56,815 nt of DNA, taken from positions 1 through 56,815 of the forward strand of contig NZ_QAJR01000058.1 in NCBI RefSeq assembly GCF_003852545.1. Direction: 5' to 3'. The notes below the pieces were generated by a model. It worked only from the letters and a program-made list of their open reading frames with translations. It was not told where the DNA came from and did no database searches. The translations under genes and the position numbers were made by a program. Below, piece by piece: positions 43,998 to 52,012 of the stretch (position 1 is its first letter; every line of letters starts with the position of its first letter). This stretch comes from Acidovorax sp. FJL06. Its GTDB lineage: Bacteria > Pseudomonadota > Gammaproteobacteria > Burkholderiales > Burkholderiaceae_C.

Positions 43998-44681
43998 TCA
44001 GGCGGCGGGGCGGATGGGCAGGCCCACCAGTTGCTCCAGCTCGGCCAGCGTCAGGCCGGGCACGGTGTCGATGAGCTGCAGCCCGGTGGGCGTGCAGGCC
44101 AGTGTGCACAGATCGGTGTAGATGCGCTTCACGCAGGCGACACCGGTCAGCGGGTAGGTGCACTGCGTCACGACCTTGCTGGCGCCCTGCTTGGTCAGCA
44201 GGTCCATCATCACCCAGGTCTGCTTGGCGCCGATGGCCAGGTCCATCGCGCCGCCCACGGCGGGGATGGCGCCGGGCTCGCCGGTGCTCCAGTTGGCCAG
44301 GTCGCCCGTGGCGCTGACCTGGAACGCGCCCAGCACGCAGATGTCGAGGTGGCCGCCGCGCATCATCGCGAAGCTGTCGGCGTGGTGGAAGTACGCGCCA
44401 CCGGGCAGCAACGTCACGGGCTGCTTGCCGGCGTTGATGAGGTCGTAGTCCTCCAGCCCCGCAGCGGGCGCGGGGCCCATGCCCAGGATGCCGTTTTCGC
44501 TTTGCAGGATGACTTCGCGCCCTGCCGGGATGTGGTTGGCCACCAGGGTGGGCTGGCCGATGCCCAGGTTGACGTAGGCGCCGTCGTGGATGTCTTGTGC
44601 CACGCGCTTGGCCAGTTCTTCTTTACTACGCTTTTGATAGCTGCTCACGCTTGTTCCTTGTGCGGGACAGGGCAATTTCAT
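43998..44681 (-). CDS. pcaJ: 3-Oxoadipate CoA-transferase subunit B
   Basis: 227 residues. With PcaI it transfers CoA from succinyl-CoA to 3-oxoadipate. The catalytic Glu is in ILQSENGILGMGP, and VNLGIGQPTLVANHIP is the usual N-terminal signature. The ATG at 44681 overlaps the pcaI stop (ATGA). Compared with the family, about 15 extra N-terminal residues (2-17) precede the first helix, and these are encoded by a copy of the dispersed repeat. A GTG at 44648 would give a conventional length. A general 3-oxoacid CoA-transferase (ScoB) is the alternative. Confidence 0.9.
   Translation of the reverse strand: MKLPCPAQGTSVSSYQKRSKEELAKRVAQDIHDGAYVNLGIGQPTLVANHIPAGREVILQSENGILGMGPAPAAGLEDYDLINAGKQPVTLLPGGAYFHHADSFAMMRGGHLDICVLGAFQVSATGDLANWSTGEPGAIPAVGGAMDLAIGAKQTWVMMDLLTKQGASKVVTQCTYPLTGVACVKRIYTDLCTLACTPTGLQLIDTVPGLTLAELEQLVGLPIRPAA
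44631..44678. repeat. Dispersed hairpin repeat, copy H (inside pcaJ)
   Basis: CTTTTGATAGCTGCTCACGC, TTGTTCCTTG, TGCGGGACAGGGCAATTT. It encodes PcaJ residues 2-17 on the opposite strand, immediately after the ATGA junction with pcaI. Confidence 0.65.
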
Positions 44682-45379
44682 GCCGATTTTTTGAAACCGC
44701 CCGCCTGCGTGGCCGTGCGCCCGATCTTGACCACGTGGCTCACGTAGATGCCGGGGGTGACGATGGATTCGGGGTCCAGCGTGCCCAGCTCGACCACCTC
44801 GTGCACGGTGGCAATGGTGGTCTTGGCAGCGGTGGCCATCACGGGGCCAAAGTTGCGCGCCGACATGCGGTAGGTGAGGTTGCCCCAGCGGTCGCCCTTT
44901 TCGGCCTTGATGAGCGCCACGTCGCCGTGGATGGGGTATTCGAGCACGTAGTGCTTGCCATTGATCTCGCGCGTTTCCTTGCCGGCGGCCAGCTCCGTGC
45001 CATGGGCCGTGGGGCAGAAGAAGGCGCCAATGCCCGCGCCGGCCGCACGCAGGCGCTCGGCCAGGTTGCCTTGGGGCACGAGTTCGAGTTCGAGCTTGCC
45101 GCTGCGGTAGAGCTCGTCGAACACATAGCTGTCGACCTGGCGCGGAAAGCTGCAGATGATCTTGCGCACTTGGCCGGCCTGGAGCAGCGCGGCCAGGCCC
45201 TGGTCGGCATTGCCGGCGTTGTTGTTGACCACCGTGAGGTCGCGCGCGCCCTGGGCGATGAGGCCGTCAATCAGTTCACCGGGGATGCCGGCCGTGCCGA
45301 ACCCGCCTATCAACACCGTGGCACCATCTTTCACCCCTTGCAGGGCCTGGGCCACCGAGTCCGCCAATTTGTTGATCAT
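44678..45379 (-). CDS. pcaI: 3-Oxoadipate CoA-transferase subunit A
   Basis: 233 residues. Partner of PcaJ. The CoA-transferase family I signature is GATVLIGGFGTAGIPGELID, with NNNAGNADQGLAALL and GTELAAGKETREI later. It is the first gene of the operon, divergent from the IclR-type regulator, with a dyad operator between. A ScoA-type succinyl-CoA:acetoacetate enzyme is the alternative, but the adjacent pcaF-type thiolase favours the 3-oxoadipate role. Confidence 0.92.
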   Translation of the reverse strand: MINKLADSVAQALQGVKDGATVLIGGFGTAGIPGELIDGLIAQGARDLTVVNNNAGNADQGLAALLQAGQVRKIICSFPRQVDSYVFDELYRSGKLELELVPQGNLAERLRAAGAGIGAFFCPTAHGTELAAGKETREINGKHYVLEYPIHGDVALIKAEKGDRWGNLTYRMSARNFGPVMATAAKTTIATVHEVVELGTLDPESIVTPGIYVSHVVKIGRTATQAGGFKKSA

Positions 45380-45417
45380 CGCAACGCTTTCGTGATGTGC
45401 TCAGATTTCGGTTTAGA

Positions 45418-45446
45418 ATTTGTTCGCCTACAGAACAAATGTTCGC
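45418..45446. promoter_or_regulatory. Tripartite IclR-type operator between pcaI and its regulator
   Basis: ATTTGTTC (45418-45425), seven bases, GAACAAAT (45433-45440): a perfect 8-bp dyad. TGTTCGC recurs as a direct repeat at 45421-45427 and 45440-45446. This dyad-plus-direct-copy layout recalls the three-repeat sites of the IclR-family regulators PcaU and PobR. Confidence 0.75.
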
Positions 45447-45471
45447 ATAAAGAATTATAGAGGGCCTCCGT

Positions 45472-46275
45472 ATGAATCCCGAAACGCTCCCGACCAAAGA
45501 CCCCAAACCCAGCGACAGCTATGTGCAGTCGTTCGCGCGCGGGTTGGAGGTGATCCGCTCGTTCAGCGCGCGCACGCCGCAGCAAACACTGAGCGAAGTG
45601 GCGGCACAGACCGGCCTGACCCGCGCAGGCGCGCGCCGCATCCTGCTCACGCTGCAGACGCTGGGGTATGTGGAAACGGACGGCAAGCTCTTTCGCCTGA
45701 GCCCGCGCATCCTGGACCTGGGCTTTGCCTACCTCTCGTCGCTGCCCATCTGGAACCTGGCCGAGCCGGTGATGGAGGACCTGGTGGAAGAGGTGCGCGA
45801 GTCCTCGTCGGCCGCCGTGCTCGACGGCCTGGACATCGTCTATGTGCTGCGGGTGCCCACGCACAAGATCATGCGCACCAACCTGGGCGTGGGCTCGCGC
45901 CTGCCCGCGCCGTGGACGTCGATGGGCCGCGTGCTGCTGGCGGGCCTGCCCGATGCGGAGCTGGAAGCGCGCCTGGCCTCGCAGCCCCTCGCGCGCTTCA
46001 CCGAACACACGGCCACCGACCTGCCCACGCTGCTGGCGCGCATCCGCACGGCACGCCAGCAAGGCTGGTGCCTGGTGAACCAGGAGCTGGAGGAAGGGCT
46101 GATCTCCATCGCCGCGCCGCTGACCGACCGCACGGGCCGCACCGTGGCCGCGCTCAACATCAGCGGCCAGGCCAACCGCACCAGCGCGGCCATGATGCAG
46201 GAGACGCTGCTGCCCACGCTGCTGGGCGCGGCGCGGACCATCTCGCGCATGATGGGGGCGCCGCGCGCGGGATGA
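45472..46275 (+). CDS. IclR-family regulator of the pca operon (PcaR/PcaU-like)
   Basis: 267 residues. The N-terminal winged HTH (about 18-80: SFARGLEVIRSFSARTPQQ, LSEVAAQTGLTRAGARRILLTLQTLGYV) is joined to an effector domain with NLAEPVMEDLVEEV, LPAPWTSMGRVLLAG and VAALNISGQANR. This is the PcaR/PcaU/CatR subgroup, which responds to 3-oxoadipate, protocatechuate or muconate. It is divergent from pcaI with an operator-like dyad in between, so control of the operon is very likely; whether it activates or represses is unknown. Confidence 0.92.
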   Translation: MNPETLPTKDPKPSDSYVQSFARGLEVIRSFSARTPQQTLSEVAAQTGLTRAGARRILLTLQTLGYVETDGKLFRLSPRILDLGFAYLSSLPIWNLAEPVMEDLVEEVRESSSAAVLDGLDIVYVLRVPTHKIMRTNLGVGSRLPAPWTSMGRVLLAGLPDAELEARLASQPLARFTEHTATDLPTLLARIRTARQQGWCLVNQELEEGLISIAAPLTDRTGRTVAALNISGQANRTSAAMMQETLLPTLLGAARTISRMMGAPRAG

Positions 46276-46327
46276 CGGGACGGCGCGGGAGCGCAGCGCC
46301 CCGCCCAAACACCGTAGCCCTCGGGGC

Positions 46328-48115
46328 TTACTGGGGCTTGGTGATTTCCGACGTGGGGTACACCTTGCCGCCCACTACCGTGCCCCAGACGGGGATGTCG
46401 CGGATGGCGGCGGGCTTGACCGCGTATGGGTCCTTGTCCAGCACGGTGAAGTCGGCCAGCTTGCCGGGCTCCAGCGTGCCCACCTTGTCATCGATGCCCA
46501 GCACGTAAGCCGCGTCGGATGTCACCATGCGCAGGGCCGTCTGCAAGCCCACCGCCTGGTGGGAACCCAGGGTGCGGGTGCCGGACTGCCCCAGCCGCGT
46601 CATGGCCAGGGTCACCGCCATCAGGGGCTTGGGCTGGCCGATGGGGAAGTCCGAGTGGACGGTGGTGGGAACGCCCTCGCCCACCAGCGTGCCCAGGGGG
46701 GCCAGGTCCTCGGCGCGGTCCATGCCGATGTGCTTGGGGTACATCTCGCCACGCAGCCAGATGTAGAAGACATTCACGTTGGCCGACGCGCCCAGCGCCT
46801 TCATGGCGCGGATCTGGTCATAGCGCGCCATGCCGAAATGCTCGAACGTGAAACGGTGGTCCGCCCGGGGGTACTGGGCCGACAGCTTGCGCAGCGCCGC
46901 GAGGGTCACGTCCTGCGCCTCCACCCCGATGGAGTGCACGAACACCTGCTGCCCATCGCGCCACCACGGCTCGATCAGGCCCGCCAGCTTCTCGGGCGGC
47001 GTCACCCAGATGCCTTCCGTGCCGTCGGCAAAGCCGGGGTCACCGGGCTTGAAGGTCAGGCCGTTGAAGCTGTCGTCGGTGAAGAACTTGATGCCCCGGA
47101 ACAGCAGGCGGTCGGTGCTCTTTTTCTGCAGGTCATGCACGGCATCCATGGCCTTTTCGGGCGATCCGAACTTGGCCAGGTAGCTGTGGAACGCGGGGAT
47201 GGCCACCAGGCGCTGCGGCGTCTGCGGGTTGTTGTACACCGCGTTGAGCAGGCCCGGCTCGGCATCCACCGAGAAGACACCCAGCGAGTGCTCGGTCGAT
47301 GTGGTGATGCCGTTGCGGCGGTTCATGTCGATCTGCGACTTCATCATGCGCATCGCCTCGGCAGGCTGCATCTTGTGCGCGATGAGCGGCAGGATCACAT
47401 AGGACGCCGCCGGGATGCCCAGGAACTGGCCGTTGAACTGGCCATTGGCATCGCGCCCCACGCCCGGCAATTTGATGTCGGCGGGAATCTTCTTTTGCTC
47501 GATGACAAAGCTGTTGGTGTAGCCATGGTGCTGCGAGGCATCCCACACCAGCACCGGGCGGGTGGTGGAGATGGCGTCCAGGTCCGCGCGGGTCAGGTGG
47601 CGCCCCATGGCAGGCACGTCCCAGCCCCAGATGAGCAGCGGGGCCGTGGGGTCCTTGAGCGCGGCTTCGTACTGGCGGATGCGCGCAAAGGCTTCGGCCT
47701 CATCCTTGACGCCGCGAATGTCCGGCCCGTAGGCCTGCACCGTGTCCAGCGAGGCAATCATGGGCAGGCTGGTGGTGATGGAGCCCAGAAAAGGGTGCTG
47801 GTGCGGGTCGATGAAACCCGGAAACACGATCTTGTCCTCAAAGCGGCGGTCCACCGTGGTGGGCACCCGGCGGGTCCAGGGCTTCAGGTCGTCCAGCGAA
47901 CTGGCCACGCTGACGATGCGCTCGTTGCACACCGCCACGGCCTTGCCTTCGGGCCGGCCGGGGTTCATGGTGTAGAACTTCTTCGCCACGTAGACCGTGA
48001 GCTGCGCGCAAGGGGGCGCGCTGCTGGTGGCGGTGTGTGAAGCGTCTGCGAGGGCGAAGTTCAAGCCGCCACCGGCCAGCAAGGCCAGGGCCGCCATCAA
48101 GGGCTTTTTCCGCAT
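46328..48115 (-). CDS. Exported amidohydrolase (YtcJ-type, amidohydrolase 3 family)
   Basis: 595 residues with a signal peptide (KPLMAALALLAGGGLNFALA). The metal-dependent hydrolase domain has the His-x-His motif in FPGFIDPHQHPFLG, further conserved residues in FVHSIGVEAQ, FTFEHFGMARYD and TTVHSDFPIG, and the C-terminal GTLEPGKLADFTVLDKDP. Relatives hydrolyse N-acyl or cyclic amide bonds; the substrate here is unknown. It is divergent from a LysR gene, which probably controls it. Confidence 0.9.
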   Translation of the reverse strand: MRKKPLMAALALLAGGGLNFALADASHTATSSAPPCAQLTVYVAKKFYTMNPGRPEGKAVAVCNERIVSVASSLDDLKPWTRRVPTTVDRRFEDKIVFPGFIDPHQHPFLGSITTSLPMIASLDTVQAYGPDIRGVKDEAEAFARIRQYEAALKDPTAPLLIWGWDVPAMGRHLTRADLDAISTTRPVLVWDASQHHGYTNSFVIEQKKIPADIKLPGVGRDANGQFNGQFLGIPAASYVILPLIAHKMQPAEAMRMMKSQIDMNRRNGITTSTEHSLGVFSVDAEPGLLNAVYNNPQTPQRLVAIPAFHSYLAKFGSPEKAMDAVHDLQKKSTDRLLFRGIKFFTDDSFNGLTFKPGDPGFADGTEGIWVTPPEKLAGLIEPWWRDGQQVFVHSIGVEAQDVTLAALRKLSAQYPRADHRFTFEHFGMARYDQIRAMKALGASANVNVFYIWLRGEMYPKHIGMDRAEDLAPLGTLVGEGVPTTVHSDFPIGQPKPLMAVTLAMTRLGQSGTRTLGSHQAVGLQTALRMVTSDAAYVLGIDDKVGTLEPGKLADFTVLDKDPYAVKPAAIRDIPVWGTVVGGKVYPTSEITKPQ

Positions 48116-48201
48116 GGTTGTCTCCAGTTATTTTTGAGATTTTTTTGAGAATGCGCCATGGCCACCGGCTAAGACAGCCACCGCTCAGGCAGTCTAGTGA
48201 G

Positions 48202-48243
48202 TCACACTAATGGTGTGAAATGCATAGTTGGTGCAATATTTAT
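48202..48243. promoter_or_regulatory. LysR-type operator region between amidohydrolase and LysR genes
   Basis: TCACAC-TAATG-GTGTGA (48202-48218) is a perfect dyad, followed by TGCATAGTTGGTGCA (48221-48235), which fits the T-N11-A pattern. Both lie within 45 bp of the LysR start. Confidence 0.6.
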
Positions 48244-48246
48244 GCA

Positions 48247-49212
48247 ATGAACGCAGAAATTGAATTGCGCGACCTGCACCACATCCTGCTGCTGGCCGAG
48301 GAAACGAACTTCTCCCGCGCGGCCTTGCGGGCCAACCTTTCGCAGACCGCCTTCAGCCGCAGCATCCAGGCCATTGAGCAGCGCTACGGGTTGCGCCTGT
48401 TCGACCGCAGCACACGCCGGGTCAGCCCCACGGCGGCCTGCCGCCAACTGCTGGGCAGCGGGCGCGAGCTGCTGGCGCGCGCCCAGGAGCTGAACCGGGA
48501 AATGCTGTTCCTGGCGGGCTCCCTGGGCGGCGAGCTGCGGTTTGGCGCCAGCCTGCTGGGCATTGACTGCTTCTTGCAAGGGCTGCTGCCCGCGCTGCGG
48601 CAGCAAAGCCCGCACCTGCGGCTGCAGATCGAAGTGGGGCAGTGGTCCCTGTTGCAGGGGCACCTGGAGGCCGAGCGCATCGAGTTCTTCGTGGCCTACC
48701 CGGACACGCTGGCGGACGACCCCCGCTTTCAGGTGACCCCTTTGCCTGCCCAGGCGGCCTCCGTGTTTTGCCGTGCCGACCATCCCATCACCGGCAGCCA
48801 GCACCCGCTCCAGTTCAGTGACCTGCTGCCCTATCCCTGGGCCTGCGTTCAGTTTGCGCAGGAGATCAACGAGCAGTTTCGCCGGCTCAGCGGCGTCCAG
48901 CGGGTGGAGGATCTGCCGCTGGCGATGGGCTGCGACAACAAAGACCTGCTGCGCGAGATGGCCCTGCACAGCGACCACCTGCTGTTCACCTGGAACCACT
49001 GGCTGGTGCAGGACGTGGCGCAAGGCCGGTTGGTGGACCTGAAGGAGCGCATGCTGCCCCACGTGCCAAAGGCCGCCTTCCAGCTCCCCTGCGCCATCGT
49101 GCGCCTGGCGGACCGCACACCGTCGCCACTGGCCAAGGCGCTCATCCGGCAAATTGAAACCCGGGCAGCCTTGAACTGCCAGGCAGGTGCAACACCACCC
49201 CGTCCGCAATAA
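48247..49212 (+). CDS. LysR-family transcriptional regulator
   Basis: 321 residues from the Met at 48247 (MNAEIELRDL); an in-frame upstream start at 48220 would run into the operator. The HTH is TNFSRAALRANLSQTAFSRSIQAIEQRYG with LFDRSTRRVSPT. The effector domain contains an unusual Cys and His set (AMGCDNKDLL, MALHSDHLLFTWNHWL). It probably regulates the divergent exported amidohydrolase. Confidence 0.92.
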   Translation: MNAEIELRDLHHILLLAEETNFSRAALRANLSQTAFSRSIQAIEQRYGLRLFDRSTRRVSPTAACRQLLGSGRELLARAQELNREMLFLAGSLGGELRFGASLLGIDCFLQGLLPALRQQSPHLRLQIEVGQWSLLQGHLEAERIEFFVAYPDTLADDPRFQVTPLPAQAASVFCRADHPITGSQHPLQFSDLLPYPWACVQFAQEINEQFRRLSGVQRVEDLPLAMGCDNKDLLREMALHSDHLLFTWNHWLVQDVAQGRLVDLKERMLPHVPKAAFQLPCAIVRLADRTPSPLAKALIRQIETRAALNCQAGATPPRPQ

Positions 49213-49308
49213 CGCGAAGCCGGCCCTACGCGAGCCAGGCAGCGCGCTCTCGGTGCATGCCCCTGCGCCAGATCCCGGCACGCCGCGCGTGCTACGCTGC
49301 GCCCCATC

Positions 49309-49743
49309 ATGTTCAGCCCCTCCCAAGCCGACGTGCGCCGTTTTCTGTGCGGCGTGCATGCCAAGACCCAGAGCGGCGCTCCCATGGAGGCCATCGAGAC
49401 GCTGGCCAGCCTGTGGATCGCCGAGCACCCCGAGTACCACGCCGACCTGTCGGATGCCGATGCCGCCGTGGCGCGCAACTACGACGAAACCCCGGGCCAG
49501 ACCAACCCGTTTTTGCATCTGTCGATGCACCTGTCGATCAGCGAGCAATGCAGCATCGACCAGCCGCGCGGCATCCGCCAGGCGGTGGAGCTGCTGACGG
49601 CGCGCCTCGATTCGCTGCACGACGCCCACCACGCCGCCATGGACTGCCTGGGCGAGATGCTGTGGCAAAGCCAGCGCGCAGGCCGCCCGCCCGACGGTGA
49701 GGCCTACATCGCCTGCGTGCAGCGCCGCGCCACGCGGGACTGA
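49309..49743 (+). CDS. DUF1841 family protein
   Basis: 144 residues, cytoplasmic, predicted helical. It begins MFSPSQADVRRFLCGVHAK and has the family-typical NPFLHLSMHLSISEQCSIDQP and HHAAMDCLGEMLWQSQR. Function unknown. It converges with the antiporter gene. Confidence 0.88.
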   Translation: MFSPSQADVRRFLCGVHAKTQSGAPMEAIETLASLWIAEHPEYHADLSDADAAVARNYDETPGQTNPFLHLSMHLSISEQCSIDQPRGIRQAVELLTARLDSLHDAHHAAMDCLGEMLWQSQRAGRPPDGEAYIACVQRRATRD

Positions 49744-49767
49744 ACCCCCATCGGCCCACAGACCGGC

Positions 49768-51030
49768 TCACAGCAGCCGGAACGCCAGCACCGCCACCAG
49801 CGTGGGCGGCAAGGCGCCCAGCAGCAGGTACAGCGGGTGGACCACACCGCCCGCAAACCGGTCCTTGAGGATGGCCGCGCCAGCGGGGTTCGGGGCGTTG
49901 GCGATCACCGTCAGGCCACCGCCTGTGACCGCCCCTGCCACCAGTGCCACCTGAAATTCGTGGCTCAGCCCCTCGACCAGCGAGCCCAAATAGGTCAAAG
50001 CCGCGTTGTCGGTGAAGGCGGTGAGCGCAGCCGCCCCAAAGAACACCGCATTCGCATCCATGGCCATCAGGATGGGCTGCAGCCACCACTGCTGCAAGCC
50101 GCCCAGCACCACCAACCCCGCCAGGAAGAACGCCACCAGCAGCGCCTCGCGCAGGATCAGCGGGTTCTGGTGGTGCCGGTAGGCCGACGCAAACCCCAGG
50201 AAGAACAGGAAGACCCCCAGGAACACCGCCGGGTGGTGGGCAAACAGCACCACCAGTGCCAGAAACACCAGGTGCACGGCCATGACCGACGCAGGCACGG
50301 GCACCTCGGGCGCCGCGATCTTGCGGCCCATGTGCCCCACCTGGTTGCGGAAGACAAGCGTGACAACTGCGGCATTGACCAGCACGGCCACCGCCGCCTT
50401 CCAGCCAAAATGGGACACCATGAACCCCAGGTCCCAGCCCCACTGGGCAGCCACCATCAGCACCGGCGGCGCGGCGAAGGGCGTGAGCGTGCCGCCGATG
50501 GAGATGTTGACGAACAGCACGCCGATGGTCGCGTACTTGAGCCGGCTCGACAGCGGGTGCGAAAACAGCAGGTCCCGCAGCATCAGCGCGGCCAGCGTCA
50601 TCGCCGCAGGCTCGGTGATGAACGAGCCCAGCAGCGGCACGAACGCCAACACCACAAAGTACATCGCCACGCCGCGCTGCACGGGCAGGCCGCGCGCCAG
50701 CAGCCGCACCATGGCGCCCGAGAGTTCCAGGATCGGCCGCGTGGCGGCGATCACCATGATGGCAAACACAAACAGCGGCTCGGTGAAGTTGCGCGAGTCC
50801 AGGTAGGCCGTGGCCTGCTGCTTGCCGCTGATGGCAAACATGAACAGCATGAGGACCATGGCCCAGAAGCCGAAGACCACCTCGACCTCGCCCAGCAGGT
50901 GCAAGAAGCCCGCATGCCGGGGCCGTGTGTGGGCCAGCCGAATGAAATACTTGGTGGAGAAGGTGTGCAGGATCGCCAGTCCGAACAGGAAGGCGCCCAA
51001 GGCCTGGATCAGGGTGGGGGAAGCATGCAT
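49768..51030 (-). CDS. Putative Na+/H+ antiporter (Na_H_antiport_3 type)
   Basis: 420-residue membrane protein with about ten to twelve helices. Conserved polar stretches inside helices include PLLGSFITEPAAMTLAALML, SIGGTLTPFAAPPVLM, LTAFTDNAALTYLGSLVEGL and VTGGGLTVIANAPNPAG, which match the putative Na+/H+ antiporter group related to the arsenite/ion-transporter fold. The ion specificity is unproven. It is transcribed alone. Confidence 0.88.
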   Translation of the reverse strand: MHASPTLIQALGAFLFGLAILHTFSTKYFIRLAHTRPRHAGFLHLLGEVEVVFGFWAMVLMLFMFAISGKQQATAYLDSRNFTEPLFVFAIMVIAATRPILELSGAMVRLLARGLPVQRGVAMYFVVLAFVPLLGSFITEPAAMTLAALMLRDLLFSHPLSSRLKYATIGVLFVNISIGGTLTPFAAPPVLMVAAQWGWDLGFMVSHFGWKAAVAVLVNAAVVTLVFRNQVGHMGRKIAAPEVPVPASVMAVHLVFLALVVLFAHHPAVFLGVFLFFLGFASAYRHHQNPLILREALLVAFFLAGLVVLGGLQQWWLQPILMAMDANAVFFGAAALTAFTDNAALTYLGSLVEGLSHEFQVALVAGAVTGGGLTVIANAPNPAGAAILKDRFAGGVVHPLYLLLGALPPTLVAVLAFRLL

Positions 51031-51187
51031 GGGGGGTCGCAGTCAAGCCGCGAGGCGGCCCGACCAGCGCATGAACCTGCCGAGCCCCTGCGGCTGCGAC
51101 ACCCACGCACATTGTAAGAACGCAGCCCCCCATCCCTTGTAGGCGCAGGGCGCATTCGGGCCCTTGTGATGGCCTGCGCCCAGACGC

Positions 51188-51211
51188 AAAAAAGCCCGCC
51201 AGGGGCGGGCT
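51188..51211 (-). terminator. Terminator after cytochrome c4 gene
   Basis: Read on the minus strand, GCCCGCC, loop, GGCGGGC followed by TTTTTT. It lies 33 bp beyond the stop codon of the cytochrome c4 gene. Confidence 0.88.
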
Positions 51212-51243
51212 CGGGTGCGGGGTGCAACCCCTGCGGCCGCAGA

Positions 51244-51906
51244 TCAGCGGAAGCGCGACTGGGGCACCGTGTGCAGGTCGCCGTCCAGGCTGCCCACGTA
51301 GGTCGACAGGGCCTTCAGCTCGGCGTTGGTGAACTGCTTGGCCACGCCACCCATGATGGCGTTGCCACGGCCCACCTTGGTGTTCTTCTCGGCCTTGTAG
51401 GACTTGAGGGCCACGAAGAGGTAGTCGGAGTGCTGGCCGGCGATCTTGGGGTACGAAGGGTCGATGGGCTTGGCGAAGTTGTCGCCGTGGCAGGACACGC
51501 AAGCGCCCTTCTTCAGCAGCTCGGCCACCTGCACGCTGGGCTCACGGGCGGGCTTGGCAGCCAGCTCGGCGCCGGTCTTGCCGTGCTGTTCGTAGTAGGC
51601 CGCCACGTCGGCGATGTCTTTTTCGCTCAGGGACTCTGCGATGCCGCGCATGGTGGGGTGCTTGCGCTCGCCCTTCTGGTAGGCCACCAACGCTGCGGCA
51701 ATGTACTTGCCGCTCTGGCCCGAGATCATGGGCACCTTGTGAATTTCAGGAAAGCTGGCCTGGTAGCCAACAATGCCGTGGCAACCGATGCACATGGCAA
51801 TCTTTTGCTTGCCGGCTTCCACGTCGCCTTTGGCTTCCTGGGCGTGGGACAAGGCGGTCACGGAAGCGACAGCCAGGGCAAATAGCGTGGTCAACGTTTT
51901 GTTCAT
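51244..51906 (-). CDS. Diheme cytochrome c4
   Basis: 220 residues with a signal peptide (TLFALAVASVTALSHAQ). Two cytochrome c domains each carry a heme motif, CIGCHG and CVSCHGD, with Met ligands in HPTMRGIA and NAIMGGVAKQ. Cytochromes c4 carry electrons in the periplasm from the bc1 complex to terminal oxidases, which fits the aa3/caa3 oxidase encoded at 12-21 kb. It is followed by a strong terminator. Confidence 0.94.
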   Translation of the reverse strand: MNKTLTTLFALAVASVTALSHAQEAKGDVEAGKQKIAMCIGCHGIVGYQASFPEIHKVPMISGQSGKYIAAALVAYQKGERKHPTMRGIAESLSEKDIADVAAYYEQHGKTGAELAAKPAREPSVQVAELLKKGACVSCHGDNFAKPIDPSYPKIAGQHSDYLFVALKSYKAEKNTKVGRGNAIMGGVAKQFTNAELKALSTYVGSLDGDLHTVPQSRFR

Positions 51907-52012
51907 TTTGCGCGCACAATCTCGTGGAAGTTCAGCTCTGGGCTCTGATCAGCCGTTGATTATAGCCAGCGCCCTGTCAAGCCCATTCATCAACGATCCG
52001 GTGTTTTCCCCC

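Noticed and set aside
48202-49668. A 488-codon minus-strand frame over LysR and DUF1841 genes
   Set aside because: Spans two real plus-strand genes and the operator; no recognisable domain.
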